Made by a program: the position numbers and the translations under genes. Below the pieces are notes generated by a model. The model ran no database searches. It saw only the letters and a list, made by a program, of their open reading frames with translations, and had not been told where the DNA came from. Shown here piece after piece: positions 54,768-64,000 of a stretch of DNA of 64,000 bases; within the stretch, counting starts at the first letter, position 1; each line of letters starts with the position of its first letter. The DNA comes from Vibrio sp. (GTDB taxonomy: Bacteria; Pseudomonadota; Gammaproteobacteria; Enterobacterales; Vibrionaceae): positions 62,001-126,000 of the forward strand of contig JAOICL010000003.1 in assembly GCA_028131545.1 (NCBI GenBank). The letters are read 5' to 3'.

Positions 54768-55003
54768 AAATATGCGATGAGTAAAGATTGGTATCTAGAA
54801 GTATATACTGTACCGACAATTAAATCATAGTAGAGGTGTATCTCGAGATCAGATTAAATTCAGCATTTTTAATGGACATCAATACTATAAAGAGTACTTG
54901 TGGTGGCGAATTTTTAGCCTTTAATGTCACGTTATGGACAATTCCTTTGTAATAAAAACGAATGAACTAAGGTCTATTATCGAGAATTCAATCATATTAA
55001 GGA

Positions 55004-55888
55004 ATGATGATGCTTCTCTTTAATCAAGAACGCTCAATTGATATTAGTCGATGTTTACTCGGTATTTTTCTTTTTACAACGGCATTGAATCGCTTCACGC
55101 AGGCAGATGCCGTTTATTATGCAAAACAATTAGATATTTTATCTATAGAGCCAATAGGGTGGTTAGCACCAGGGATCGGGATACTGCAATTGCTGGCTGT
55201 TATTGCTCTTGTCTTTCCGAATAAAAAAGGTGCAACGTCCATTTTATTTATTTATGCATTGGCCAGTTTATTCCCTGTGCTGATGATGTTTACACATCCA
55301 GTTTGGATTGAATCAATGGGCGGTTTCCCTGCGATAGGGGCTGGTCAAGGGTTGATAAAATATGTTGCTATTGTCGGTGTTACCGCTTTTATTGCGTCAC
55401 ATTATGCCGATTTACCTCGTTTAAAAGATTTATCTCTTACGGTGGCATGCTTTGGTGTGATACTCGTGATGGGCTGGATTGGTGGAATGAAATTTACTCA
55501 GTATGAAGCTGATGGTATTCAGCCGTTATTATCTGGTAGCCCATTGTTTAGTTGGATTTATGATTACTTTAATGTACTGCATGGATCCTATTTTATTGGT
55601 GTGATAGAAATGATCGCTGTTGTTGGATTAGCCGTTGGGCTTCGTGTTCGATTAGGTTATTTGGCTGGATTATTATCAGGAGGGGTGACGTTTTTGGCAA
55701 CTCAAACATTTTTAATCACTTATGATCCAGCGATAACAGTAGAATCTGGTTTTCCACTATTAAGCAGTGGAGGGCAATTTATTATTAAAGATATTATTTT
55801 ATTGGCGACCTGTGTCTTGTTATTTACACACCGATTTGGACCAACAATATCTCATGCTCGAGGGCATGTTAAGTTATCGGTAGCATAA
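55004..55888 (+). CDS. DUF417 (YkgB/RclC-like) membrane protein with DoxX-like N-terminal half
   Basis: 294 aa; WIGGMKFTQYEADGIQPLLSGSPLFSWIYDYF. Confidence 0.8.
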   Translation: MMMLLFNQERSIDISRCLLGIFLFTTALNRFTQADAVYYAKQLDILSIEPIGWLAPGIGILQLLAVIALVFPNKKGATSILFIYALASLFPVLMMFTHPVWIESMGGFPAIGAGQGLIKYVAIVGVTAFIASHYADLPRLKDLSLTVACFGVILVMGWIGGMKFTQYEADGIQPLLSGSPLFSWIYDYFNVLHGSYFIGVIEMIAVVGLAVGLRVRLGYLAGLLSGGVTFLATQTFLITYDPAITVESGFPLLSSGGQFIIKDIILLATCVLLFTHRFGPTISHARGHVKLSVA

Positions 55889-56000
55889 GTAGGAGAGAAG
55901 CAGCCTTGGAGTCTTTGGTTTGTATTTAGCCTAATGAAGTCTATTCATAAGGGGACTGAATGTCCTCTTATGTTGGTTGGCGGTGATCAATTTATTGATG

Positions 56001-57221
56001 TTACTCATGATCAAGAATCAATTGTAATAACTCACCACTTAATATCGCTTTTTTTATGATAGCAAAGGCACCGAGAGTGGGTGTCTTCGTTAATTGTGAA
56101 GAAACAATGCTCATCTGCTTTGAGAAAGCTTTAAGAGATTGATTTTCTATATTGCGATAGAGAGCTGGAAGTATAATATCTTCACATTCTGTAATCGCAC
56201 CAGCAAGAACCACCTTTTGAGGGTTAAATAGGTTAATGGTAATCGCTATCGCTTTACCTAAATAATTGCCGACGTTGATTAATGCTTGTTTGGCTAAATC
56301 ATCACCCTGATTGGCATGTTGGCATACATCTGTAATGGTTATATTGTCAATATTCTCTAAAGAGCTAGAAAACCCTTGTTGTATCTTTTTATTGATATGA
56401 GACACAATAGCAGGGTTAGAGGCAATCGTTTCTAGACAACCAAAGTTCCCACATTGGCATTGCTCACCGAGCGGGTCGACTTGGATGTGCCCAATTTCGC
56501 CAACGTTGCGGTTGAATCCAAGGAAGATATCACCGTTAATGATGATACCAGAGCCTGTACCACGGTGAACACTGATTACAATGGAATCTTGGCAATCTTT
56601 CGTTTTCCCAAAATAATGCTCAGCCAATGCCATGGCTTTGACATCATTGCTTAAAAAGCAAGGAATAGAGAAAGCAGAACGAACCTTATCAGCGAGTTCA
56701 AAGTTCTCAATATTGGTATTAGGCATGTAGTTGATTATTCCATTAGTCGGATCAACTAACCCTGGAAGTGTAATACCAATAGCAACGATAGTTTGTGTTT
56801 TATCGCTGTGTGCTGTTAGAAAAGCATTGAGGTGAGAGAGTAAGCCTGTTTCTAAACTTGACGCATCATTATAAGTAAAATGTTGATATTCATGAGCGAC
56901 TGACTGTGCATCTAGATTCATTAGAGACAATTGGATGTAATCTCGACCTAAACGAATCGCTATCGAATGGAAGTTAGATGTATCTGTTGTTAAAGAAATC
57001 GCACGACGTCCACCCGTTGAGGCTTGTTGAGCGACTTCTTTAATCAGTCCTTTCTCTAAAAGCTGGCGTGTAATTTTTGTCACACTAGCGGGTGCCAATT
57101 GACTGCTTTCCGCTATTTGAATGCGAGAAATAGGCCCTTCTTGGTCGATAAGTCGATAGACTGCAGCGCCATTCAGTTGCTTGACGAGATCGACGTTACC
57201 GATAATTCCGCTAGTGTTCAT
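56001..57221 (-). CDS. nagC: N-acetylglucosamine repressor NagC (ROK family)
   Basis: HTH LVKQLNGAAVYRLIDQEGPISRIQIAESSQLAPASVTKITRQLLEKGLI; CQCGNFGCLET ROK zinc motif. Confidence 0.96.
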   Translation of the reverse strand: MNTSGIIGNVDLVKQLNGAAVYRLIDQEGPISRIQIAESSQLAPASVTKITRQLLEKGLIKEVAQQASTGGRRAISLTTDTSNFHSIAIRLGRDYIQLSLMNLDAQSVAHEYQHFTYNDASSLETGLLSHLNAFLTAHSDKTQTIVAIGITLPGLVDPTNGIINYMPNTNIENFELADKVRSAFSIPCFLSNDVKAMALAEHYFGKTKDCQDSIVISVHRGTGSGIIINGDIFLGFNRNVGEIGHIQVDPLGEQCQCGNFGCLETIASNPAIVSHINKKIQQGFSSSLENIDNITITDVCQHANQGDDLAKQALINVGNYLGKAIAITINLFNPQKVVLAGAITECEDIILPALYRNIENQSLKAFSKQMSIVSSQLTKTPTLGAFAIIKKAILSGELLQLILDHE

Positions 57222-57250
57222 TATTATGTACCAATCCTTAGATTTATAAG

Positions 57251-58408
57251 TTAATTAGCGATGTATTCGCCGTTAACTACGGTTGCTGTTACATTAAAGT
57301 CGTAGGTGAAAATAGCAAGGTTAGCGATTTTTCCTGTATGGATACTACCTAGATGAGCATCAGCGCCAATGGCTTTAGCAGGGTAGAGTGTTGCCATTCG
57401 AATCGCTTCATCTAGAGAGATGTGCGCTTGCTCTACGGTATTTTGCACCGCTTCCATCATAGTGAGTGCTGAGCCTCCAAGCGTACCATTAGCATCAACA
57501 CATTTTCCATCTTTATAATAAACCGTTGTCCCTACAAAGTTAAATGAATCAATATTCGCACCCGCAGGTGCAGTCGCATCAGTAACAAGAACCAGTTTAT
57601 CCCCTTTGATTTTATGAGCAATGCGGATATTTGCGTAATCAACATGGTAGCCATCGGCAATAATACCAGCATAGACGTTTTGATCGTCATAGATAGCGCC
57701 GACGACGCCAGGCTCACGTCCTGTCATCGGGGTCATTGCATTGAATAGGTGTGTAGCAAAGGTAATACCAGCATTAAAACCTTGTTTTGCCTGCTGATAA
57801 GTTGCATTAGTATGGCCAATCGCAACAGTAATACCCGCTTCTTTTAGGCGACGAATGTGCTCGAGTTTATTATCTTCAGGAGCCAATGTCACTTTAGAAA
57901 CGACGTCTGCATTGTCACAAATAAAAGCAATCATATCATCATCTGAAGGACGAATATGCTGAGCTTGGTGAATACCTTTCTTTTCTACGTTTAGGTATGG
58001 CCCTTCTAGGTGCAAACCTAAAGAGTGGTTTTGATGCTCATTGTGGTATTGTTTTGCAGCTTCGATCGCTTGAATCATATTGTCGTTCGACGATGTAATG
58101 AGTGTCGGCAGAAAACTCGTACATCCAGATTGTAGATTAGCCAGATGCATTGTGTGGATAGCGTCAGCAGTAATGTCATCGTTAAACATGACTCCACCAC
58201 AACCATTCAATTGAAGGTCAATGAATCCCGCGCTAATAATTTTACCATTTAAGTCAATGGTTTTTAACTCTTTGTCGAGTTCTTTTTCAGAACATACATC
58301 TAGGATCTTGTCTCCATCGATAATGACTGCATGATTGTCTAGAACTTCATTTCCAGTATAAACTTTGCCGTTGATTAAAGCGTACATAATATATCCTTGG
58401 GAATTCAC
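57251..58408 (-). CDS. nagA: N-acetylglucosamine-6-phosphate deacetylase
   Basis: [46 protein letters not shown]-like; nagC operon. Confidence 0.97.
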   Translation of the reverse strand: MNSQGYIMYALINGKVYTGNEVLDNHAVIIDGDKILDVCSEKELDKELKTIDLNGKIISAGFIDLQLNGCGGVMFNDDITADAIHTMHLANLQSGCTSFLPTLITSSNDNMIQAIEAAKQYHNEHQNHSLGLHLEGPYLNVEKKGIHQAQHIRPSDDDMIAFICDNADVVSKVTLAPEDNKLEHIRRLKEAGITVAIGHTNATYQQAKQGFNAGITFATHLFNAMTPMTGREPGVVGAIYDDQNVYAGIIADGYHVDYANIRIAHKIKGDKLVLVTDATAPAGANIDSFNFVGTTVYYKDGKCVDANGTLGGSALTMMEAVQNTVEQAHISLDEAIRMATLYPAKAIGADAHLGSIHTGKIANLAIFTYDFNVTATVVNGEYIAN

Positions 58409-58624
58409 TTTTGTATGCTATTGAGCATATCGAAATTTTGATAAAAATAAATTAAACAAGCAGTTTTTTGTGTTATATCAAGCTGGTTTTTCTGCTTACT
58501 AAGGTTGTATTATCTCACAACCTTGATTTATAGAGCCAATAGTAACTTATATTTTTAGTTATTTTTTAATGTGAAATAAGTTTTGTGATGTAATCCTATT
58601 TTTTTTCTTCCCCATGACCTTTAA

Positions 58625-58640
58625 GGTGATACTTGTCACA
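58625..58640. promoter_or_regulatory. Putative CRP site in nagA-nagE intergenic region
   Basis: GGTGA-tacttg-TCACA versus TGTGA-N6-TCACA. Confidence 0.6.
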
Positions 58641-58651
58641 TAAATATCAGT

Positions 58652-58675
58652 ATTAATTTGCGGAGTGAATTATAA
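58652..58675. promoter_or_regulatory. Putative NagC operator
   Basis: attaatttgcggagtgaattataa, close to enteric nagE NagC box TTAATTTGCGATACGAATTAAA. Confidence 0.6.
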
Positions 58676-58739
58676 AGTATAAAATCGCCTTCGAAAATTA
58701 ATAAATTAGGGCGGAAAGCCCAGACAACATTTAAATCCT

Positions 58740-60245
58740 TTGGGGGAAACAAAAGTGAACATTTTAGGTTACTTTCAGAAAGTAGGTAAGGCACTTATGG
58801 TGCCTGTAGCTACTTTGCCGGCAGCGGCAATTTTAATGGGTATAGGCTACTGGATCGATCCAAATGGTTGGGGTGGTGAATCAGCATTAGCTGCATTCCT
58901 GATCAAAGCGGGTGCATCTATTATTGATAACATGTCATGGCTTTTCGCTGTGGGTGTTGCTTACGGTATGTCTAAAGATAAAGATGGCGCAGCGGCACTG
59001 GCTGGCCTAGTGATGATGTACGTTGTTACAACACTGTTATCGCCAGGCGCGGTTGCACAAATTCAAGGCATTGACCCGTCTGAAGTGGCAGCTGGTTTTA
59101 ATAAAATCCAGAACCAATTTGTGGGTATTTTAGTCGGTATTATTACTGCTGAGATCTACAACCGTTATTCAACAGTTGAATTACCAAAGGCGTTGTCTTT
59201 CTTCTCAGGTAAGCGTTTGGTTCCTATCCTGACTTCTATTGCTGGTATTGCTTTAGCGTTTGTACTGATGTATATCTGGCCTGCAGTATACGGTGGTCTT
59301 GTTGCATTTGGTGAGAGCATTACAGCACAAGGTTCAGTTGGCGCTGGTATCTACGCTTTCTTCAACCGTCTACTTATCCCTGTTGGTTTGCACCACGCAC
59401 TAAACTCAGTATTCTGGTTTGATGTAGCGGGCATTAACGATATCCCTAACTTCTTAGGTGGTGCTCAATCTATCGCGAATGGTACGGCGACTCCTGGTGT
59501 TACTGGTATGTATCAAGCAGGTTTCTTCCCTGTCATGATGTTTGGTCTTCCTGCTGCCGCATTTGCTATGTACCAATGTGCTAAGAAAGCAAACAAAGAA
59601 AAAGTCGCTTCTATTATGATTGCTGCTTCTTTCGCTTCTTTCTTTACCGGTGTGACAGAGCCATTAGAATTTGCATTCATGTTCTTAGCTCCAGCACTGT
59701 ACGTATTACACGCACTATTAACGGGTATCTCTGTCTTTATCGCCGCTGAAATGCAGTGGATTGCTGGCTTTGGTTTCTCTGCGGGTCTAGTTGATATGGT
59801 TCTATCTTCTCGTAACCCACTAGCCGTTAACTGGTACATGCTAATCCTTCAAGGTGTAGTCGTTGCTGGTGTTTACTACTCTGTATTCATGTTTGCGATT
59901 AAGAAGTTTGACCTTAAAACTCCTGGCCGTGAAGACGAAGAAGAAGGCGAAGCTGCGGCAACGTCTGGTTCTAAAGACTCTGCAAAGCTAGCTCGTCAAT
60001 ACCTATCAGTATTAGGTGGTCACGATAACCTAACGGCAATTGATGCCTGTATCACTCGCCTACGTCTTACAGTAAAAGACATGAGCGTTGTTGATGAAAA
60101 AGCACTAAAAGCATTAGGCGCGATGGGCGTTGTTAAATTGGGTACAAATAACTTACAAGTTATCCTTGGCCCACTGGCTGAAATCATTGCGGGTGAGATG
60201 AAAAAAATTGACCCAAGTGAAGAGTTAGTTGCTGCAAAAGCTTAA
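58740..60245 (+). CDS. nagE: PTS N-acetylglucosamine transporter EIIBC
   Basis: MVPVATLPAAAILMGIGYWIDP; VGLHHALNSVFWF; EIIB AIDACITRLRLTVKD. Confidence 0.96.
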   Translation: MGETKVNILGYFQKVGKALMVPVATLPAAAILMGIGYWIDPNGWGGESALAAFLIKAGASIIDNMSWLFAVGVAYGMSKDKDGAAALAGLVMMYVVTTLLSPGAVAQIQGIDPSEVAAGFNKIQNQFVGILVGIITAEIYNRYSTVELPKALSFFSGKRLVPILTSIAGIALAFVLMYIWPAVYGGLVAFGESITAQGSVGAGIYAFFNRLLIPVGLHHALNSVFWFDVAGINDIPNFLGGAQSIANGTATPGVTGMYQAGFFPVMMFGLPAAAFAMYQCAKKANKEKVASIMIAASFASFFTGVTEPLEFAFMFLAPALYVLHALLTGISVFIAAEMQWIAGFGFSAGLVDMVLSSRNPLAVNWYMLILQGVVVAGVYYSVFMFAIKKFDLKTPGREDEEEGEAAATSGSKDSAKLARQYLSVLGGHDNLTAIDACITRLRLTVKDMSVVDEKALKALGAMGVVKLGTNNLQVILGPLAEIIAGEMKKIDPSEELVAAKA

Positions 60246-60273
60246 TTCGACACATAAATTGATTTAGCGAAAT

Positions 60274-60303
60274 GAAAAGCCTCCCTTTTGGGAGGCTTTT
60301 TTG
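60274..60303 (+). terminator. nagE terminator
   Basis: gaaaagcctccc-tttt-gggaggctttttt. Confidence 0.9.
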
Positions 60304-60450
60304 TATGAAAGCTATACACTTATGTTATAAAATGAAAGAAATCTCAAGATCATATTGAGTAATCCGACAAAATTGTGGATCATTGATGATAACTTGCATG
60401 AGATCTCAGGATCTCGAACTATCCCTAACACACATATTGAGGTGCTGTCG

Positions 60451-62115
60451 ATGAGTGAAGCTGAGGCTCGTCCATCAAACTTTATCCGCCAAATCATTGA
60501 TAAAGATTTGGCCGAAGGCAAACATACAAGCGTGCATACTCGTTTTCCGCCAGAGCCAAATGGTTATCTGCATATTGGTCACGCAAAATCCATTTGTTTG
60601 AACTTTGGTATCGCTCAGGATTATCAGGGCCAATGTAACTTACGCTTCGATGACACCAACCCTGAAAAAGAAGACGCTGAGTACGTTGAGTCTATTAAGA
60701 AAGACGTTGAATGGCTTGGCTTTGAATGGTCTGGTGAGGAACGTTATTCTTCTAATTATTTTGATGCGCTTTATGGCTACGCTATTGAGCTAATTGAAAA
60801 AGGGTTAGCGTACGTTGAAGAGCTGACTCCAGATGAGATGCGTGAGTATCGCGGTACATTAACGGCGCCGGGTAAACATAGCCCATACCGCGATCGTAGT
60901 ATTGAAGATAACTTGACGTTATTTGAAAAGATGCGAGCAGGTGGCTTTAAAGAAGGCGAAGCGTGTTTACGTGCGAAAATTGATATGTCGTCATCTTTTA
61001 TGGTGATGCGCGATCCGGTTCTTTATCGAGTTCGTTTTGCTACACACCATCAAACAGGTGATAAATGGTGTATTTATCCAATGTATGATTTTACCCATTG
61101 TATTTCTGATGCAATTGAAGGTATTACTCACTCGCTATGTACATTGGAGTTCCAAGATAACCGCCGTTTATATGACTGGGTACTAGACAATATTTCTATT
61201 GAATGCCAACCTCGACAGTACGAGTTTAGCCGTTTAAACCTTGAATATACCGTGATGTCTAAGCGAAAGCTGAATCAACTGGTTGTAGACAATTTAGTTC
61301 ATGGTTGGAGTGATCCACGTATGCCTACGGTTTCTGGGCTACGTCGCCGTGGTTTTACTCCTGGTTCTATTCGTGAGTTTGCTAAGCGAATTGGTGTCAC
61401 TAAGCAAGACAATATGATTGAAATGGGCGTATTAGAGTCATGTATTCGTGATGACTTGAACACAAACGCGCCACGAGCAATGGCGGTACTTGACCCAGTT
61501 AAAGTTGTCATTGAAAACTTCGATGAAACAGAGCAACTGACTGTCGCTAATCATCCAAATAAACCAGAAATGGGCGAGCGTACCATTCCATTTTCTCGTG
61601 AAGTTTGGATCGAGCGTGATGACTTCCGTGAAGAAGCGAATAAGAAATACAAGCGTTTGGTTCTTGGTAAAGAAGTTCGTTTACGTGGTGCGTATGTGAT
61701 TAAAGCTGAGCGTATTGAAAAAGATGAGAGTGGTCATATCACGACAATCTTTTGTAGTTACGATCCAGAAACATTAGGCCAAAACCCGACCGATGGTCGT
61801 AAAGTGAAAGGCGTCATTCATTGGGTGTCAGCTGAGGCGGGTATACCGGCTGAAATCCGTTTATATGATCGTTTATTTACGGTTGAAAACCCAGCAGCAG
61901 CTGAGGATTTTTCAGCAACCATTAACCCTGATTCACTGGTTGTATTACAGGGTATTGTAGAACCAAGTCTTCAAACAGCTGAAGCGGAAAAGGCATTCCA
62001 ATTCGAAAGAACGGGCTATTTCTGTATTGATTCTCAAGACTCTACCGCTGAAAGCTTAGTGTTCAACCGTACTGTTGGACTCCGTGATACTTGGGCTAAG
62101 ATCGAAGCTAAATAA
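60451..62115 (+). CDS. glnS: Glutaminyl-tRNA synthetase
   Basis: [34 protein letters not shown]; start [11 protein letters not shown] at 60451 with gaggtg SD. Confidence 0.98.
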   Translation: MSEAEARPSNFIRQIIDKDLAEGKHTSVHTRFPPEPNGYLHIGHAKSICLNFGIAQDYQGQCNLRFDDTNPEKEDAEYVESIKKDVEWLGFEWSGEERYSSNYFDALYGYAIELIEKGLAYVEELTPDEMREYRGTLTAPGKHSPYRDRSIEDNLTLFEKMRAGGFKEGEACLRAKIDMSSSFMVMRDPVLYRVRFATHHQTGDKWCIYPMYDFTHCISDAIEGITHSLCTLEFQDNRRLYDWVLDNISIECQPRQYEFSRLNLEYTVMSKRKLNQLVVDNLVHGWSDPRMPTVSGLRRRGFTPGSIREFAKRIGVTKQDNMIEMGVLESCIRDDLNTNAPRAMAVLDPVKVVIENFDETEQLTVANHPNKPEMGERTIPFSREVWIERDDFREEANKKYKRLVLGKEVRLRGAYVIKAERIEKDESGHITTIFCSYDPETLGQNPTDGRKVKGVIHWVSAEAGIPAEIRLYDRLFTVENPAAAEDFSATINPDSLVVLQGIVEPSLQTAEAEKAFQFERTGYFCIDSQDSTAESLVFNRTVGLRDTWAKIEAK

Positions 62116-62121
62116 AAATAT

Positions 62122-62165
62122 AACTGCGCTTGCGTGATTAAAAAAGCAGGCGCAGTTTTTTTTAA
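62122..62165 (+). terminator. glnS terminator
   Basis: aactgcgcttgc...gcaggcgcagtttttttt. Confidence 0.75.
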
Positions 62166-62202
62166 CTTTTAACTTTTAACTTTTAACTTTTAACTTTTAA
62201 CT
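62161..62202. repeat. Perfect 7-bp tandem repeat (TTTAACT) x6
   Basis: Read directly; overlaps stop codon of the DUF1853 gene. Confidence 0.95.
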
Positions 62203-62975
62203 TTAGTACTTTCAGGCCAATGTTCAGGCATGATGAACCAAAATACGCCATTCTCATCTTGGCAATGAATAAATTTCTCTCCGAATTCCGTTACTTCTTT
62301 TGAATCTTGTGTTTTTCCTGTGATCCATTCTGGTTTGTTCAAGTGATAGAGTTTGCTGGTAATTAAGTGAACCTGCGAGCGATAGCACCAATATCCTTTT
62401 ATTCTTTCTGTATTCAAAGAGGCATTCAAACATTGGTTTGGTACTGGTTCATTTTCAAAAGGGTTAGTGTATAAGCGCCCTTGTATTAATAGCTTTGGAT
62501 CTAATTGTGGCCACTGTGGGTATTGTTCTTTAAATAACGTTGTTTGAGACATCATTAATTGATGTGACAGCATTCTATCGAGCTTTTTATCTAATTGGTC
62601 ATGTGCATTTGGGCCGTACCATATCCCTTCCTTTAATAGATAAAATTTAATAGCGACCTCCCAATGTTCAATACCCTCTGTATTGAGATTGCTTAGGATT
62701 AAGTCAATGGCCCCTAACGTCTGTCCATTTTCTTTATTGAGTTGAATTTCTTCTGCCAAAATAGAATAGTTTGGATGATGTCGGATCAGTTGTTCACAGA
62801 CGTATTGATAAACAAACCCCAACCGATAATTACCCGTATATTCATTCCCAATATCTGGATAAGAAGGTTGATCGTTGATATTCGCTGGGAAATACTCAAC
62901 AATAGGTGTGTTAGGGGAGGCGGTAAATAGCGTAGGTGTGCGTAACACCCATTGTGCGATTTTATTGAGTTCCAT
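62190..62975 (-). CDS. DUF1853 family protein
   Basis: SPNTPIVEYFP, RLGFVYQYVCEQLIRHHPNYSILAEEIQLN...GAIDLIL; HWEVAIKFYL; start likely MELNKIAQW at 62975. Confidence 0.85.
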   Translation of the reverse strand: MELNKIAQWVLRTPTLFTASPNTPIVEYFPANINDQPSYPDIGNEYTGNYRLGFVYQYVCEQLIRHHPNYSILAEEIQLNKENGQTLGAIDLILSNLNTEGIEHWEVAIKFYLLKEGIWYGPNAHDQLDKKLDRMLSHQLMMSQTTLFKEQYPQWPQLDPKLLIQGRLYTNPFENEPVPNQCLNASLNTERIKGYWCYRSQVHLITSKLYHLNKPEWITGKTQDSKEVTEFGEKFIHCQDENGVFWFIMPEHWPESTKVKS

Positions 62976-63016
62976 ACGTTCCTTTTTCAACTTCCAATAT
63001 GATCTTCGGATAACCA

Positions 63017-63775
63017 ATGAATAATTTAGCATTAGAAAAAATTTTAGACGACCTTCTATCTCCACAGAAAATTAAAGACTATGCACCGAATGGACTGCAA
63101 GTTGAAGGTAAAAGTGAGATTAAAAAAATAATCACCGGAGTAACAGCAACTCAAGCATTAATCGAAAGGGCGATTGAAGAAAAAGCCGATGCCATTGTAG
63201 TTCATCATGGTTACTTTTGGAAAGGAGAGCCTCAGCCAATCAGGGGAATGAAAGGAAATCGTATTCGTTCTTTGATTAAGCATGATATTAATTTATATGG
63301 CTACCATCTTCCTTTAGATATCCACTCTGAGCTAGGTAATAATGCACAGTTAGCACAAAGATTGGGTATCACTATAGAAGGTGGCTTAGAAGGGCATTCA
63401 CAGTCTGTTGCTTTGTATGGTCGATTACATCAAGCGATGACAGGGGAAGCGTTATCACAGCGCATTGCAGATACATTGAATCGAACACCACTCCATATTG
63501 CACCGAATAATGAAACAAAAATGATTGAAACAATAGGCTGGTGCACGGGGGGCGGGCAAGATTATATTGATCTTGCCGCTCAGCATGGATTAGATGCGTT
63601 TATTTCGGGTGAAGTATCAGAAAGAACCACGTACTCTGCACGTGAGCAAGATATACATTATTTTGCTGCGGGACATCATGCGACCGAGCGTTACGGTGTG
63701 AAAGCGTTAGGGGAGTGGTTAGCAAAAGAATATGGTATAGACGTGCGCTTTATTGATATTGATAATCCAGTATAA
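63017..63775 (+). CDS. ybgI: Nif3/YbgI family metal-binding protein
   Basis: APNGLQVEGKSEIKKIITGVTAT; VVHHGYFWKGEP; HHATERYGVKALGEWL. Confidence 0.95.
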   Translation: MNNLALEKILDDLLSPQKIKDYAPNGLQVEGKSEIKKIITGVTATQALIERAIEEKADAIVVHHGYFWKGEPQPIRGMKGNRIRSLIKHDINLYGYHLPLDIHSELGNNAQLAQRLGITIEGGLEGHSQSVALYGRLHQAMTGEALSQRIADTLNRTPLHIAPNNETKMIETIGWCTGGGQDYIDLAAQHGLDAFISGEVSERTTYSAREQDIHYFAAGHHATERYGVKALGEWLAKEYGIDVRFIDIDNPV

Positions 63776-63813
63776 TAGCGACTTTATTTTGAAATGTGAT
63801 CCATGGTTGTATT

Positions 63814-64000
63814 ATGCAGCATCAATACTCAGATTTGATTCATGTATTTGAACGAACTTTTTATGAAGAGTACAATACGAAATTGATACGGGGTGATGAT
63901 GAGCCTGTCTATTTACCAGCGAATGGTGTAACGGCATTCCATCAAATTGTTTTTGCCCATGGGTATTATTCATCGGCTTTACATGAGATTTCCCATTGGT
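63814..64000 (+). CDS. epmC: Elongation factor P hydroxylase, N-terminal part (truncated by window)
   Basis: MQHQYSDLIHVFERTFYEEYNTKLIRGDDEPVYLPANGVTAFHQIVFAHGYYSSALHEISHW, open to window end. Confidence 0.85.
   Translation, partial: MQHQYSDLIHVFERTFYEEYNTKLIRGDDEPVYLPANGVTAFHQIVFAHGYYSSALHEISHW

Noticed and set aside
54277-54780. 167-aa plus-strand ORF
   Set aside because: Entirely antisense to the confidently identified antiporter gene; low-complexity composition without recognisable domain.
62161-62202. Phase-variation switch for the DUF1853 gene
   Set aside because: Every heptamer has an in-register TAA, so gain or loss of units downstream of the first stop does not alter the protein.

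Overview
The window is about 64 kb of low-GC gammaproteobacterial chromosome. Gene content and order (toxRS divergent from htpG, crr-ptsI-ptsH, cysK-cysZ-zipA, nagC-nagA/nagE-glnS, lipA-lipB-ybeD-dacA-rlpA-rodA-mrdA-rlmH-rsfS-holA-lptE-leuS, lnt-corC-ybeY-ybeZ-miaB-ubiF) point to Vibrionaceae, most likely the Aliivibrio/Vibrio fischeri clade. Most of it is ordinary core genome. The main accessory segment is an AT-rich ~3.8 kb insert (18.4-22.2 kb) between ybeL and lnt. It carries two paralogous secreted ClpP/SppA-fold-like proteins, a truncated third copy, an IS30-type transposase remnant and a small CPBP-like membrane protein. Three observations stand out: (1) the gene in the usual ligA slot after zipA encodes a full-length but divergent NAD-dependent DNA ligase in which several residues of the nucleotide-binding pocket appear substituted; (2) imperfect short tandem repeats, mostly with a 14-18 bp period and unrelated in sequence, recur just downstream of many stop codons and, as in-frame 15/18-bp units, inside zipA and the ligase gene; (3) the proteolysis-flavoured island itself. 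No tRNA, rRNA, CRISPR array or intact mobile element was recognised. All homology calls come from reading the translations and memory of families; no search was run.
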